The notes below the pieces were generated by a model. That model saw only the letters and a program-made list of their open reading frames with translations, searched no databases and had not been told where the DNA came from. The position numbers and the translations under genes are program-made. Of a stretch of 7,282 bases of DNA, positions 1-5,279 are shown piece after piece. Source of the stretch: Candidatus Avoscillospira stercoripullorum (GTDB taxonomy: Bacteria > Bacillota > Clostridia > Oscillospirales > Oscillospiraceae); the NCBI GenBank assembly GCA_018712905.1, contig DVGD01000195.1, positions 1 through 7,282 on the forward strand. Reading direction: 5' to 3'. Position 1 is the first letter of the stretch, and each line of letters begins with the position of its first letter.

Positions 1-94
1 CCAATCTTTTGCCCCATCCGTGCAGTTATAAAAGGGGGAAATACATACAGTATTCCCGCCCTTTTATAACTTTCGTATGAGGCAAAATCTTTGG
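1..94. repeat. Large imperfect palindrome (about 94 bp)
   Basis: Two arms of about 45 bases mirror each other around position 47. The innermost strong block is 13 bp and perfect: AGTTATAAAAGGG at 24-36 pairs with 59-71. Outward, TTTTGCC at 7-13 pairs with GGCAAAA at 81-87, and CCAA at 1-4 pairs with TTGG at 91-94, with single mismatches and one indel between the blocks. The inner part has an A-tract before and a T-tract after a G/C stem on both strands, as a bidirectional terminator would. The pairing continues well beyond that, which a plain terminator does not need. A MITE-like or REP-like element is the alternative. The left arm may continue outside the window. Confidence 0.75.
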
Positions 95-159
95 CCGAAT
101 GCTCTTGCCAAATTGTGCGGTGCTGCCCTAACCAAGTAAGGTCGGAGCGAATTGCTCCG
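90..159. repeat. Two small hairpins downstream of the radical SAM gene
   Basis: TTTGGC at 90-95 pairs with GCCAAA at 107-112 across an 11-base loop. CGGAGC at 143-148 pairs with GCTCCG at 154-159 across a 5-base loop. Neither is followed by a clear T-run on the minus strand, so neither is a convincing terminator for the operon ending at 181. Together with the palindrome at 1-94 they account for most of the gene-free left edge. No protein gene is supportable in 1-180. Confidence 0.4.
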
Positions 160-180
160 TCCTCCCGATTTGCCGTGGTC

Positions 181-1095
181 TTAGGTTCTTTTCCTATTCC
201 CGGTATTTTCCGAGCCACGAACCTCTTCGTGGTAGAAATAGTCTACAATCACCGGGTGACCTGGTTCCGCCCGGCCATAGGGCAGCTCGTTGTCCACAAA
301 GGGGCAGCCGTGATCTGCTGCCAGTCTGGCCGCCTGCTGCTCAAGACCCCGGAAATAGCTTCGGTCTCCCTTTTGGTAGATGGCCTGATACAAAGGGATC
401 AAGGCTGGGTGCTTTTCCTGGATATAGTCTAAAATCACCTGTTTGAAGCCGCCCCGCAGGTTTAGGTTCTCCAGCCAGACCAGATCGCATTGGTTCTTCA
501 CCCGGTGGAAAATGGCCTCAAAATTCGTGATGCCGGGGAACACCGGGGAGATAAACGTGACGGTGCGGATGCCCGCGTCATAGACCGCTTTCATGGCCTG
601 GAGCCGCCGCGCAATGCTCACTGCATTGTCCATATCCGCCCGGAAGTCTTCATCCAGGGTGTTGATCGACCACGAGACAGTCACCTTCCCCAGCGCCTGG
701 AGGAGATCCAGATCCCGCAGCACTAGGTCGGACTTGGTGCAGATGAGGATCTCCGCCCCGCTGCCCTGAAGCTGCTCGAGGAGCCTGCGGGTGTTTTGAA
801 ACTGTGCCTCCTGAGGGAGGTATCCATCGGTCACCGAGCCGATGACCACCCGCTGCCCCTGGTATTTCCGGGGATTTTTGATCTCCGGCCAGTGCTTCAC
901 GTCGAGAAAGGTGCCCCAGGGCTCGGTGTGGCCGGTAAAGCGCTTCATAAACGAGGCATAGCAGTACTTGCAGCTGTGGGTGCAGCCCACATAGGGGTTG
1001 ACCGAGTAGCCACCCACCGGCAGGCTGGATTTAGTCATAATGTTTTTCGTATCTACATCCCGGATCAGGATGCCGTTTTCTATCATTTCTGCCAT
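181..1095 (-). CDS. Radical SAM protein, spore photoproduct lyase-like family
   Basis: This is a 304-residue cytoplasmic radical SAM enzyme. The cluster motif C38-x3-C42-x2-C45 sits in NPYVGCTHSCKYCYA, which would bind the [4Fe-4S] cluster that cleaves S-adenosylmethionine. The following residues (ASFMKRF, then EPWG) and the TDGYLPQE segment near residue 90 fit the SPL-like proteins often labelled 'DNA repair photolyase', whose substrates are mostly unproven. An in-frame ATG lies upstream at 1113. The 1095 ATG is preferred because GGGAGG lies 10 nt before it, while the 1113 ATG has its only purine-rich stretch one base away. It is the last gene of the four-gene operon, 44 bp after the DUF3786 gene. 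The C-terminal tail (about residues 292-304) is polar and probably disordered. Family assignment is firm; the reaction is unknown. Confidence 0.9.
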   Translation of the reverse strand: MAEMIENGILIRDVDTKNIMTKSSLPVGGYSVNPYVGCTHSCKYCYASFMKRFTGHTEPWGTFLDVKHWPEIKNPRKYQGQRVVIGSVTDGYLPQEAQFQNTRRLLEQLQGSGAEILICTKSDLVLRDLDLLQALGKVTVSWSINTLDEDFRADMDNAVSIARRLQAMKAVYDAGIRTVTFISPVFPGITNFEAIFHRVKNQCDLVWLENLNLRGGFKQVILDYIQEKHPALIPLYQAIYQKGDRSYFRGLEQQAARLAADHGCPFVDNELPYGRAEPGHPVIVDYFYHEEVRGSENTGNRKRT

Positions 1096-1139
1096 TTGCG
1101 TTGCGCCTCCCATACCCTCGCGTCATAATTGCCTTTGAC

Positions 1140-1769
1140 TTATTTTCTGTGCATTTCCTCCTTGACTGCTGCGCTGCGAAACAGCATTTCCAGCAAAAGA
1201 GAGCCGGCCGTCACGGCATCCTCTACGGAGAGATAGTGCCCGGCGCATGCGTCGAGAAACAATCGGCCGTTGCCTGGAATCTCCTCATCGGCAAACCAGA
1301 GCTTCAGGGTAATGGGATAGCGCGGGAAGAGAGAAAACACCGCGCACACATCCGCGTTGGAGGCCACCAGTACGCCGCCCAAGTGGCGGCAGGCCTGCTC
1401 CACAGTCTCCCGGGGAACTTTGCCCAGGCGGAGGCTCAGAGCCTGCTCGCTCTGCCGGTCGAAACCGCCGCCGCGCACCATGCCGCCGGGCTGCGCGCCA
1501 AAGGGCATGAGCTCACCGGACAAAGGCGTGCCGTCGGCAAGATCCATGTAGTGAAGCACAAGCAGCTGATGCCATTCATCCAGTAAAGGCTTCATCTCGC
1601 ATCCAGGATAATCAATTTGCACGTCTTGCCCCAGCGTGCAAAGGGAGAAGCACTGCCGGCTCTGGTCATAGCTGAGGCCTGTTCGCGCTGCGATTTCCTC
1701 CGGCTGCCTGCCGTCCAGACGCGCCAGCGCCGCGCGCCGCATTTCCGCAAAGGCGTTTTGCTGTGCCAT
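1140..1769 (-). CDS. DUF3786 domain protein
   Basis: This is a 209-residue soluble protein with no signal peptide or membrane segment. Residues about 65-105 carry a hydrophobic LLVLHYM stretch followed by DGTPLSGELMPFGAQPGG, a glycine/proline-rich segment. Residues about 145-190 carry FPRYPITLKLWFADEEIPGN and then HYLSVEDAVTAG. These fit DUF3786, a family of unknown biochemistry common in anaerobes near corrinoid methyltransferase and CO dehydrogenase genes. The frame is open back to 1970, but the part upstream of 1769 only overlaps the zinc-ribbon gene. The ATG at 1769 has GGAGGG placed 7 nt upstream and gives the expected family length. It starts 17 bp after the zinc-ribbon stop. Cysteines at 40, 44, 57, 127, 142 and 175 are present, but no obvious cluster motif. 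Role in metal or cofactor handling is inferred from neighbours. Confidence 0.85.
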   Translation of the reverse strand: MAQQNAFAEMRRAALARLDGRQPEEIAARTGLSYDQSRQCFSLCTLGQDVQIDYPGCEMKPLLDEWHQLLVLHYMDLADGTPLSGELMPFGAQPGGMVRGGGFDRQSEQALSLRLGKVPRETVEQACRHLGGVLVASNADVCAVFSLFPRYPITLKLWFADEEIPGNGRLFLDACAGHYLSVEDAVTAGSLLLEMLFRSAAVKEEMHRK

Positions 1770-1786
1770 GGCGTTTCCCTCCGGCG

Positions 1787-1978
1787 CTACGCCGATTTTG
1801 ACGGCCGCAGCCCCTGCTCCGGGCTGGAGCCTGCCGGGATGGTATAGCCGCAGCTGTCGCACAGGGCGTCCACTGCCAGAAAGCCGTCCTTGATAAAGAA
1901 TTCCATGCTGCCCTCGCAGTTCGGGCAGGGAACCTCGACAATGGTGATGGCGTTTCTCGCTTCTTGACATCCGTCCAC
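1787..1978 (-). CDS. Small zinc-ribbon protein
   Basis: This is a 63-residue protein with two CxxC knuckles, C18-P-N-C21 and C40-D-S-C43, separated by 18 residues and followed by GY. That is the geometry of a rubredoxin-like zinc ribbon. The segment between them (SMEFFIKDGFLAVDAL) would form the beta strands. The start is GTG at 1978: AGGAGG lies 8 nt upstream, between the CooC stop and this codon. A GTG at 1987 is in frame but overlaps that ribosome binding site. The SD begins inside the upstream stop region, so translation is probably coupled to cooC. A frame starting with ATG at 1970 crosses the same DNA but is not this protein. The ribbon could act as a metal-dependent adaptor for CooC or DUF3786; that is inference from position. 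Confidence 0.75.
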   Translation of the reverse strand: MDGCQEARNAITIVEVPCPNCEGSMEFFIKDGFLAVDALCDSCGYTIPAGSSPEQGLRPSKSA

Positions 1979-1990
1979 GGTGCGCACCTC

Positions 1991-2761
1991 CTACAGTCCC
2001 AGCTTCTCCACGATCTTTCCCAATGCAGTACGCACGGGAGAGTCGGCGGGCAATTCCACCATTGGCCGGCCGTCGCAGTCGAAGCGATAGACCGTGTCGT
2101 CCATGGGCACCACACCCAGCAGCTGTAGATGCTGCTTGTCAATCTCATCCTTTGTGCCCTCGTCCAGTACGCCGTCGGGCGCACGGTTCACAATGAGCCC
2201 CATCGTATCGGGATGCAGGTTCATCTCTTTCATCAGCGCGGCAATTCTGCCCGCCGCCTGAATGCCTCTGCGGGAGCAGTCGCTGACCAGCAGCACCTTC
2301 TCCATATTGGGAAGGATCCCGCGGCTCACATGCTCCATCCCCGCTTCATTGTCTACCACGATGTAGGGGTAGTGGCTCTGGAGCTTTTGTACCTGGGTCT
2401 GCACCAGGCCGTTGACAAAGCAATAGCAGCCCTGCCCCTGGGAGCGTCCCATGACCAGCAGGTCAAAGTCGTCGGTTTCGGTGATGGCGTCGGCCATGCG
2501 CATCTCCAGCCAGTCGGCCTTGGTGGTTCCCGCCGGGATCTTGTATCTCGGATCGGTGCCGGCTCGCTCGATTTCCTCCCGCAGCTCGCCCAGGGTCGGC
2601 CCAATTTCTACGCCCAGAACTTCATTGAGGTTGGAGTTAGCGTCGGCGTCCACCGCCAGCACCGGCTTTTTCCCACTCTGGCAGAGATATTGAATGAGCA
2701 GTCCGCAGAGCGTCGTTTTGCCAACGCCGCCTTTTCCGGCCATGGCAATTACATGTCCCAT
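1991..2761 (-). CDS. cooC: CooC-type nickel-insertion ATPase
   Basis: This is a 256-residue SIMIBI-class P-loop ATPase of the MinD/NifH type, cytoplasmic, expected to act as a dimer. The deviant Walker A motif GKGGVGKTT is at residues 9-17, VDADAN (switch I region) at 37-42, and a Walker B-like VVDNEAGMEH at 135-144. The C112-x-C114 pair in GCYCF matches the CxC pair that binds Ni(II) at the dimer interface of characterised CooC1, which loads nickel into the C-cluster of carbon monoxide dehydrogenase. The ATG at 2761 has GGAGG 7 nt upstream. It is the first gene of the operon, 12 bp before the zinc-ribbon gene, and faces a TetR regulator across the palindromic operator. No CO dehydrogenase is present in the window, so the client could lie elsewhere or be a different metalloenzyme. 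Family assignment is strong; nickel specificity rests on the CxC pair. Confidence 0.92.
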   Translation of the reverse strand: MGHVIAMAGKGGVGKTTLCGLLIQYLCQSGKKPVLAVDADANSNLNEVLGVEIGPTLGELREEIERAGTDPRYKIPAGTTKADWLEMRMADAITETDDFDLLVMGRSQGQGCYCFVNGLVQTQVQKLQSHYPYIVVDNEAGMEHVSRGILPNMEKVLLVSDCSRRGIQAAGRIAALMKEMNLHPDTMGLIVNRAPDGVLDEGTKDEIDKQHLQLLGVVPMDDTVYRFDCDGRPMVELPADSPVRTALGKIVEKLGL

Positions 2762-2784
2762 GAAATAGCCTCCATTTCTGCTCG

Positions 2785-2806
2785 CACTGTATATTTTTAT
2801 ACAGTG
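2785..2806. promoter_or_regulatory. Perfect 22-bp palindrome, probable TetR operator
   Basis: CACTGTATA at 2785-2793 and TATACAGTG at 2798-2806 are exact reverse complements around a central TTTT. Length, symmetry and placement between divergent genes are those of a TetR-family operator. It ends two bases before the -35 box of the regulator's promoter and lies just downstream of the probable start of cooC transcription, so a bound dimer could block cooC and tune the regulator's own gene. It is not followed by a T-run and so does not look like a terminator. Confidence 0.75.
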
Positions 2807-2808
2807 TG

Positions 2809-2837
2809 TTGATTTTTCTTGATAAGCCCATTATACT
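2809..2837 (+). promoter_or_regulatory. Sigma-70-type promoter for the TetR gene
   Basis: TTGATT (2809-2814) and TATACT (2832-2837) are separated by exactly 17 bp. Four of six and five of six bases match the consensus -35 and -10 boxes. Transcription would start near 2844, leaving a leader of about 85 nt before the regulator's ATG. Confidence 0.6.
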
Positions 2838-2857
2838 GATAACAGGGGAAAAAACAA
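2830..2857 (-). promoter_or_regulatory. Probable promoter for the cooC operon
   Basis: Read on the minus strand, a perfect TATAAT (2835-2830) has TTGTTT (2857-2852) 16 bp upstream. The -35 match is weak, but the -10 is ideal. Its -10 box overlaps that of the opposing promoter, so the two promoters should compete for polymerase. Transcription would begin near 2823 and run into the palindrome at 2806-2785. Confidence 0.5.
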
Positions 2858-2882
2858 TCATCAATCCGGCAGCTTTGTGCTG

Positions 2883-2915
2883 TTTCTCAACAATCCTGGC
2901 GTATTTGATGAGAAA
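2883..2915. repeat. Inverted repeat in the regulator's leader
   Basis: TTTCTCAACAA at 2883-2893 and TTGATGAGAAA at 2905-2915 pair at 10 of 11 positions across an 11-base loop. The right arm ends one base before the GGAGGGG ribosome binding site of the TetR gene. It could be a second, unrelated operator or an RNA hairpin in the leader that affects ribosome access. Its half-site does not resemble the palindrome at 2785-2806. Confidence 0.5.
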
Positions 2916-2928
2916 TGGAGGGGAATCT

Positions 2929-3540
2929 ATGGGAAAATCTGAGAAGGACGGGAAGATGGATCGCCGCACCCGCTATACCCGGCAGCTCATTCGTGATACG
3001 CTCCTGGAGCTCATGCAGGAGAAAGGCTTCCAGCGGGTGACGGTGACGGAGCTCTGTAAGCGGGCGGAGCTGAACCGGGGGACGTTTTACCTCCATTATC
3101 TGGATCTCAACGACGTGCTCGATGACATTCTCACCGAATTGATGTCCCAGACGACCAGTGCCATGGATCACGTGCTCTGCCCCAACCGCCAATGCGCGAC
3201 CTATCCCTTCTGCGACAAAATTCGCCAGAATGACCGATACCAGATCCTGTTTTTGGACGATTCTATCACGGAGCATCTGATGTGCAAGCTTTCAGACGTC
3301 GGCAAGGAGGCATATGTCACCTACCTCATGTCCCACAGCCTTTTGACGTTCCAGGAGGCCGAGGCGATTTTCACCTTCCAGATGCATGGCTGCCTGGCCA
3401 TCAACCGCCTGATGCTGCGCAACCATTGCGCCGACTGGAAGGCGGTGCAGCAGACCATCGATGGACTGATTCGCGCGGGTCTCACGCATTATCTCTTGCC
3501 GGATCGCATGGAAGCGTTGGAGGGCGGGATGAATGAATAG
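2929..3540 (+). CDS. TetR/AcrR-family transcriptional regulator
   Basis: This is a 203-residue DNA-binding regulator. The N-terminal helix-turn-helix domain covers residues about 12-60: RYTRQLIRDTLLELMQEKGF, VTVTELCKRAELNRGTFY as the HTH, and YLHYLDLNDVL. The ligand-binding half has three closely spaced cysteines (C84, C89, C95) in a CPNRQCATYPFC segment, leading into RQNDRYQILFLDD. The ATG at 2929 is preceded by GGAGGGG with a 5-nt gap. An ORF reaching back to 2806 would run through the promoter and lacks any ribosome site. It is transcribed away from the cooC operon and is the obvious candidate to bind the palindrome at 2785-2806. The ligand is unknown; the cysteine group makes a metal, redox or thiol signal possible but does not prove one. 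Confidence 0.9.
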   Translation: MGKSEKDGKMDRRTRYTRQLIRDTLLELMQEKGFQRVTVTELCKRAELNRGTFYLHYLDLNDVLDDILTELMSQTTSAMDHVLCPNRQCATYPFCDKIRQNDRYQILFLDDSITEHLMCKLSDVGKEAYVTYLMSHSLLTFQEAEAIFTFQMHGCLAINRLMLRNHCADWKAVQQTIDGLIRAGLTHYLLPDRMEALEGGMNE

Positions 3541-3588
3541 CCGGAAATTGCTTGCCAATGGCACCAAGGAGAATGAGGAGGAAGATAT

Positions 3589-4179
3589 ATGGAACACTTT
3601 TTGTCAAAGGAACTGATCTGGACAAGAAAGCCCCAACAGGCTGTGGTGACCCAAGAAACCGTGGAGATTGTGACGGAGCCCCATACCGATCTGTGGCAGC
3701 GGACGTACTACGGGTTTCAAAACGACAATGCCCCTGTGCTGTAGATCCGCACCAAGGAGCCATATTTTTCTTTCACCGTCCGAACAGAGTTTCACAGCAA
3801 GCGCCGCTTTGACCAGTGCGGGATTGCCCTTTACCTGGACAGCGAGAACTGGCTGAAGGCGTCCATCGAATATGAAAACGAGCGCTTCCAGCGGCTGGGC
3901 AGCGTTGTGACCAATCATGGATATTCCGACTGGGCAACAACGGATATTCCCGCCGGGATCACGGAAATGTGGTACCGGCTGAGCCGGCGGGAGAGCGACT
4001 ACTGCATCGAGTGCAGCGAGGACGGCACAGCGTTCCGGCAGATGCGCATCTGCCATCTATGGAACGGCGGCGGCGAAATTTCCTTTGGCATCTACGCCTG
4101 CAGCCCGGAGGACTCCAGTTTCCGCGCCAAATTTACGGACTTAACCGTGGGCGAGTGCCTCTGGAAGGCGCATGAATAA
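3589..4179 (+). pseudogene. DUF1349 (concanavalin-like) protein with in-frame UAG
   Basis: From the ATG at 3589 (AGGAGG 7 nt upstream) the frame reads 51 residues, meets TAG at 3742-3744, and then continues open for 144 more codons to the stop at 4179. The 196-codon total is a normal DUF1349 length. Family-like segments lie on both sides: LWQRTYYGFQND before the stop, and RRFDQCGIALYLDSENWLKASIEYE, VVTNHGYSDWATT and GIYACSPEDSSF after it. The domain was therefore intact until a single base change, most simply CAG (Gln) to TAG. No ATG follows the stop before 3907, too late to rebuild the fold. It lies 48 bp behind the regulator and probably shares its transcript. A recent nonsense mutation is most likely; amber read-through is a less likely alternative. 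The biochemical role of DUF1349 proteins is poorly defined. Confidence 0.78.
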
Positions 4180-4183
4180 GAAC

Positions 4184-4220
4184 AATGCCCTGCCGTCCTC
4201 CTTAGCCGGCAGGGCATTTT
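4184..4220. terminator. Bidirectional rho-independent terminator
   Basis: AATGCCCTGCCG at 4184-4195 and CGGCAGGGCATT at 4207-4218 form a perfect 12-bp stem with an 11-base loop. T-residues (4217-4220) follow on the plus strand, and a weaker T-containing stretch (TTGTTCTTATT) follows on the minus strand. It sits between the convergent ends of the DUF1349 gene (4179) and the GcvT-like gene (4249), so it can end transcription from both sides. Confidence 0.9.
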
Positions 4221-4248
4221 GCGTATGAAGCACGCGGCGCTATGGGTT

Positions 4249-5265
4249 TTACAGCCAGTTTTTCTCTGTGATGATGGCCTCGTAGCCGTGGATCTTCAGA
4301 TGATCTCCGGGCTTGAGGACGCCTTTCTTGGCCAGGATGTAGCCGATGTTGGTCTCTTTCACGTAGGAATAGACCAGCTTGGATACGCGGCCAATCTCCT
4401 CGCCGTCCAGGATGACGGCCTGGCCGGGGCCGCCGTACTGCTTGGACTGAATGTAGATATCGGCCTCGGGTACCTCAAAGCCCAGCATTTCCCGCGCTGC
4501 GCCTTCGGCTTGGATCTTCTCCAGGGCGCTCTTACCGATGAAATCCTTGTCCCAGTCGATGCCCTTGTCGAGGCCCACTTCAAAGGGATTGGTGTGCGCC
4601 AGGTCGCGCATATAATAGAAGCCCGCCTCGGTGGGCAGCGTCCAGGCCATCACCTGGAACTCTGTGACCTCCCGGCCACCCAGCGCCTGGGCTGCGGGCG
4701 ATAGCAGCGCTTCCAGCGCCTCGGCGTGCTCTGGGTTCACATAGATCTCATAGCCCAGCTTCTCGCCGGTGAAGCCGCCGCGGTTGATGAGGCAGGGGAT
4801 CCCCTGGATTTCCGTCTCCATCTGGGCAAAGAACTTGAGATCCGCCACGGGATCCTTGGTGAGCTGCTCCAAAAGCGCCCGGGACTTGGGACCCTGGACG
4901 GCGTACATCGCCCAGTCGTCGGTGACTTCCGTCCATTCCACGTCGTAATCGCCCTGGTGGAAGTACCACCAGTCGTCGGTCTTGGTGGCAAAGAGGGTGG
5001 AGACCCAGTAGACGTTCTCACTGCGGCGCATAATGACCACGTCATCGATGATCTGGCCGTTTTCATCGAGCATGGTGGTATAGCGGTCGCGTCCCACCGC
5101 CAAGCGGGAGACGTTACCGGCGAACATGTGCTCTAAGAACGCGGTGACGTCGGGGCCTGTGATCTCCAGGAGCTGATGGGTCCAGAAGTACCATCCCACC
5201 GTATTGCGCACCGCCATGTGCTCTGCGCGCTTCATGTCATCATATTTGAAGATGTTCTTATACAT
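4249..5265 (-). CDS. GcvT-like (aminomethyltransferase family) protein
   Basis: This is a 338-residue cytoplasmic protein with the folate-binding GcvT fold. It shows LLEITGPDVTAFLEHMFAGN (31-51), GRDRYTTMLDENGQIIDDVVIM (58-79), YAVQGPKSRALLEQL (121-135), RGGFTGEKLGYEIYV (162-176) and NPFEVGLDKGIDWDKDFIGKSAL (226-248), then a C-terminal barrel domain with IGRVS and NIGYILAKKGVLKPGD. Family members move one-carbon groups to tetrahydrofolate: GcvT from glycine cleavage, DmdA from DMSP, LigM/DesA from methoxylated aromatics. No glycine-cleavage partners (GcvP, GcvH) are next to it. The GcvT-type DLSH and VVNAS motifs are replaced by WTHQ and WVSTLF, which argues for a different substrate. The ATG at 5265 has AGGGGG 9 nt upstream, 14 bp after the preceding gene. 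A demethylase or methyltransferase acting on an unknown donor is the best guess. Confidence 0.88.
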   Translation of the reverse strand: MYKNIFKYDDMKRAEHMAVRNTVGWYFWTHQLLEITGPDVTAFLEHMFAGNVSRLAVGRDRYTTMLDENGQIIDDVVIMRRSENVYWVSTLFATKTDDWWYFHQGDYDVEWTEVTDDWAMYAVQGPKSRALLEQLTKDPVADLKFFAQMETEIQGIPCLINRGGFTGEKLGYEIYVNPEHAEALEALLSPAAQALGGREVTEFQVMAWTLPTEAGFYYMRDLAHTNPFEVGLDKGIDWDKDFIGKSALEKIQAEGAAREMLGFEVPEADIYIQSKQYGGPGQAVILDGEEIGRVSKLVYSYVKETNIGYILAKKGVLKPGDHLKIHGYEAIITEKNWL

Positions 5266-5279
5266 GGTTTCTCGCCCCC

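Noticed and set aside
1..180. CRISPR, tRNA or riboswitch in the gene-free left edge
   Set aside because: There are no regularly spaced repeats, no cloverleaf with a T-arm GGTTCRA-type motif, and no downstream gene start; only inverted repeats are visible.
1770..1970. Longer start for the DUF3786 protein
   Set aside because: It overlaps the zinc-ribbon gene in another frame, and its translation is low-complexity shadow. The ATG at 1769 has GGAGGG 7 nt upstream.
2785..2806. The 22-bp palindrome as a terminator
   Set aside because: The stem is AT-rich, lacks a following T-run, and lies between divergent gene starts rather than after a gene.
2129..2812. 227-codon plus-strand frame opposite cooC
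   Set aside because: It is antisense to a gene with unmistakable CooC motifs; its own translation has no recognisable domain and it runs through the operator.
2806..2928. N-terminal extension of the TetR frame back to an ATG at 2806
   Set aside because: It would run through the operator edge and the promoter, has no ribosome site, and adds 41 residues that TetR proteins lack. The ATG at 2929 has GGAGGGG at good spacing.
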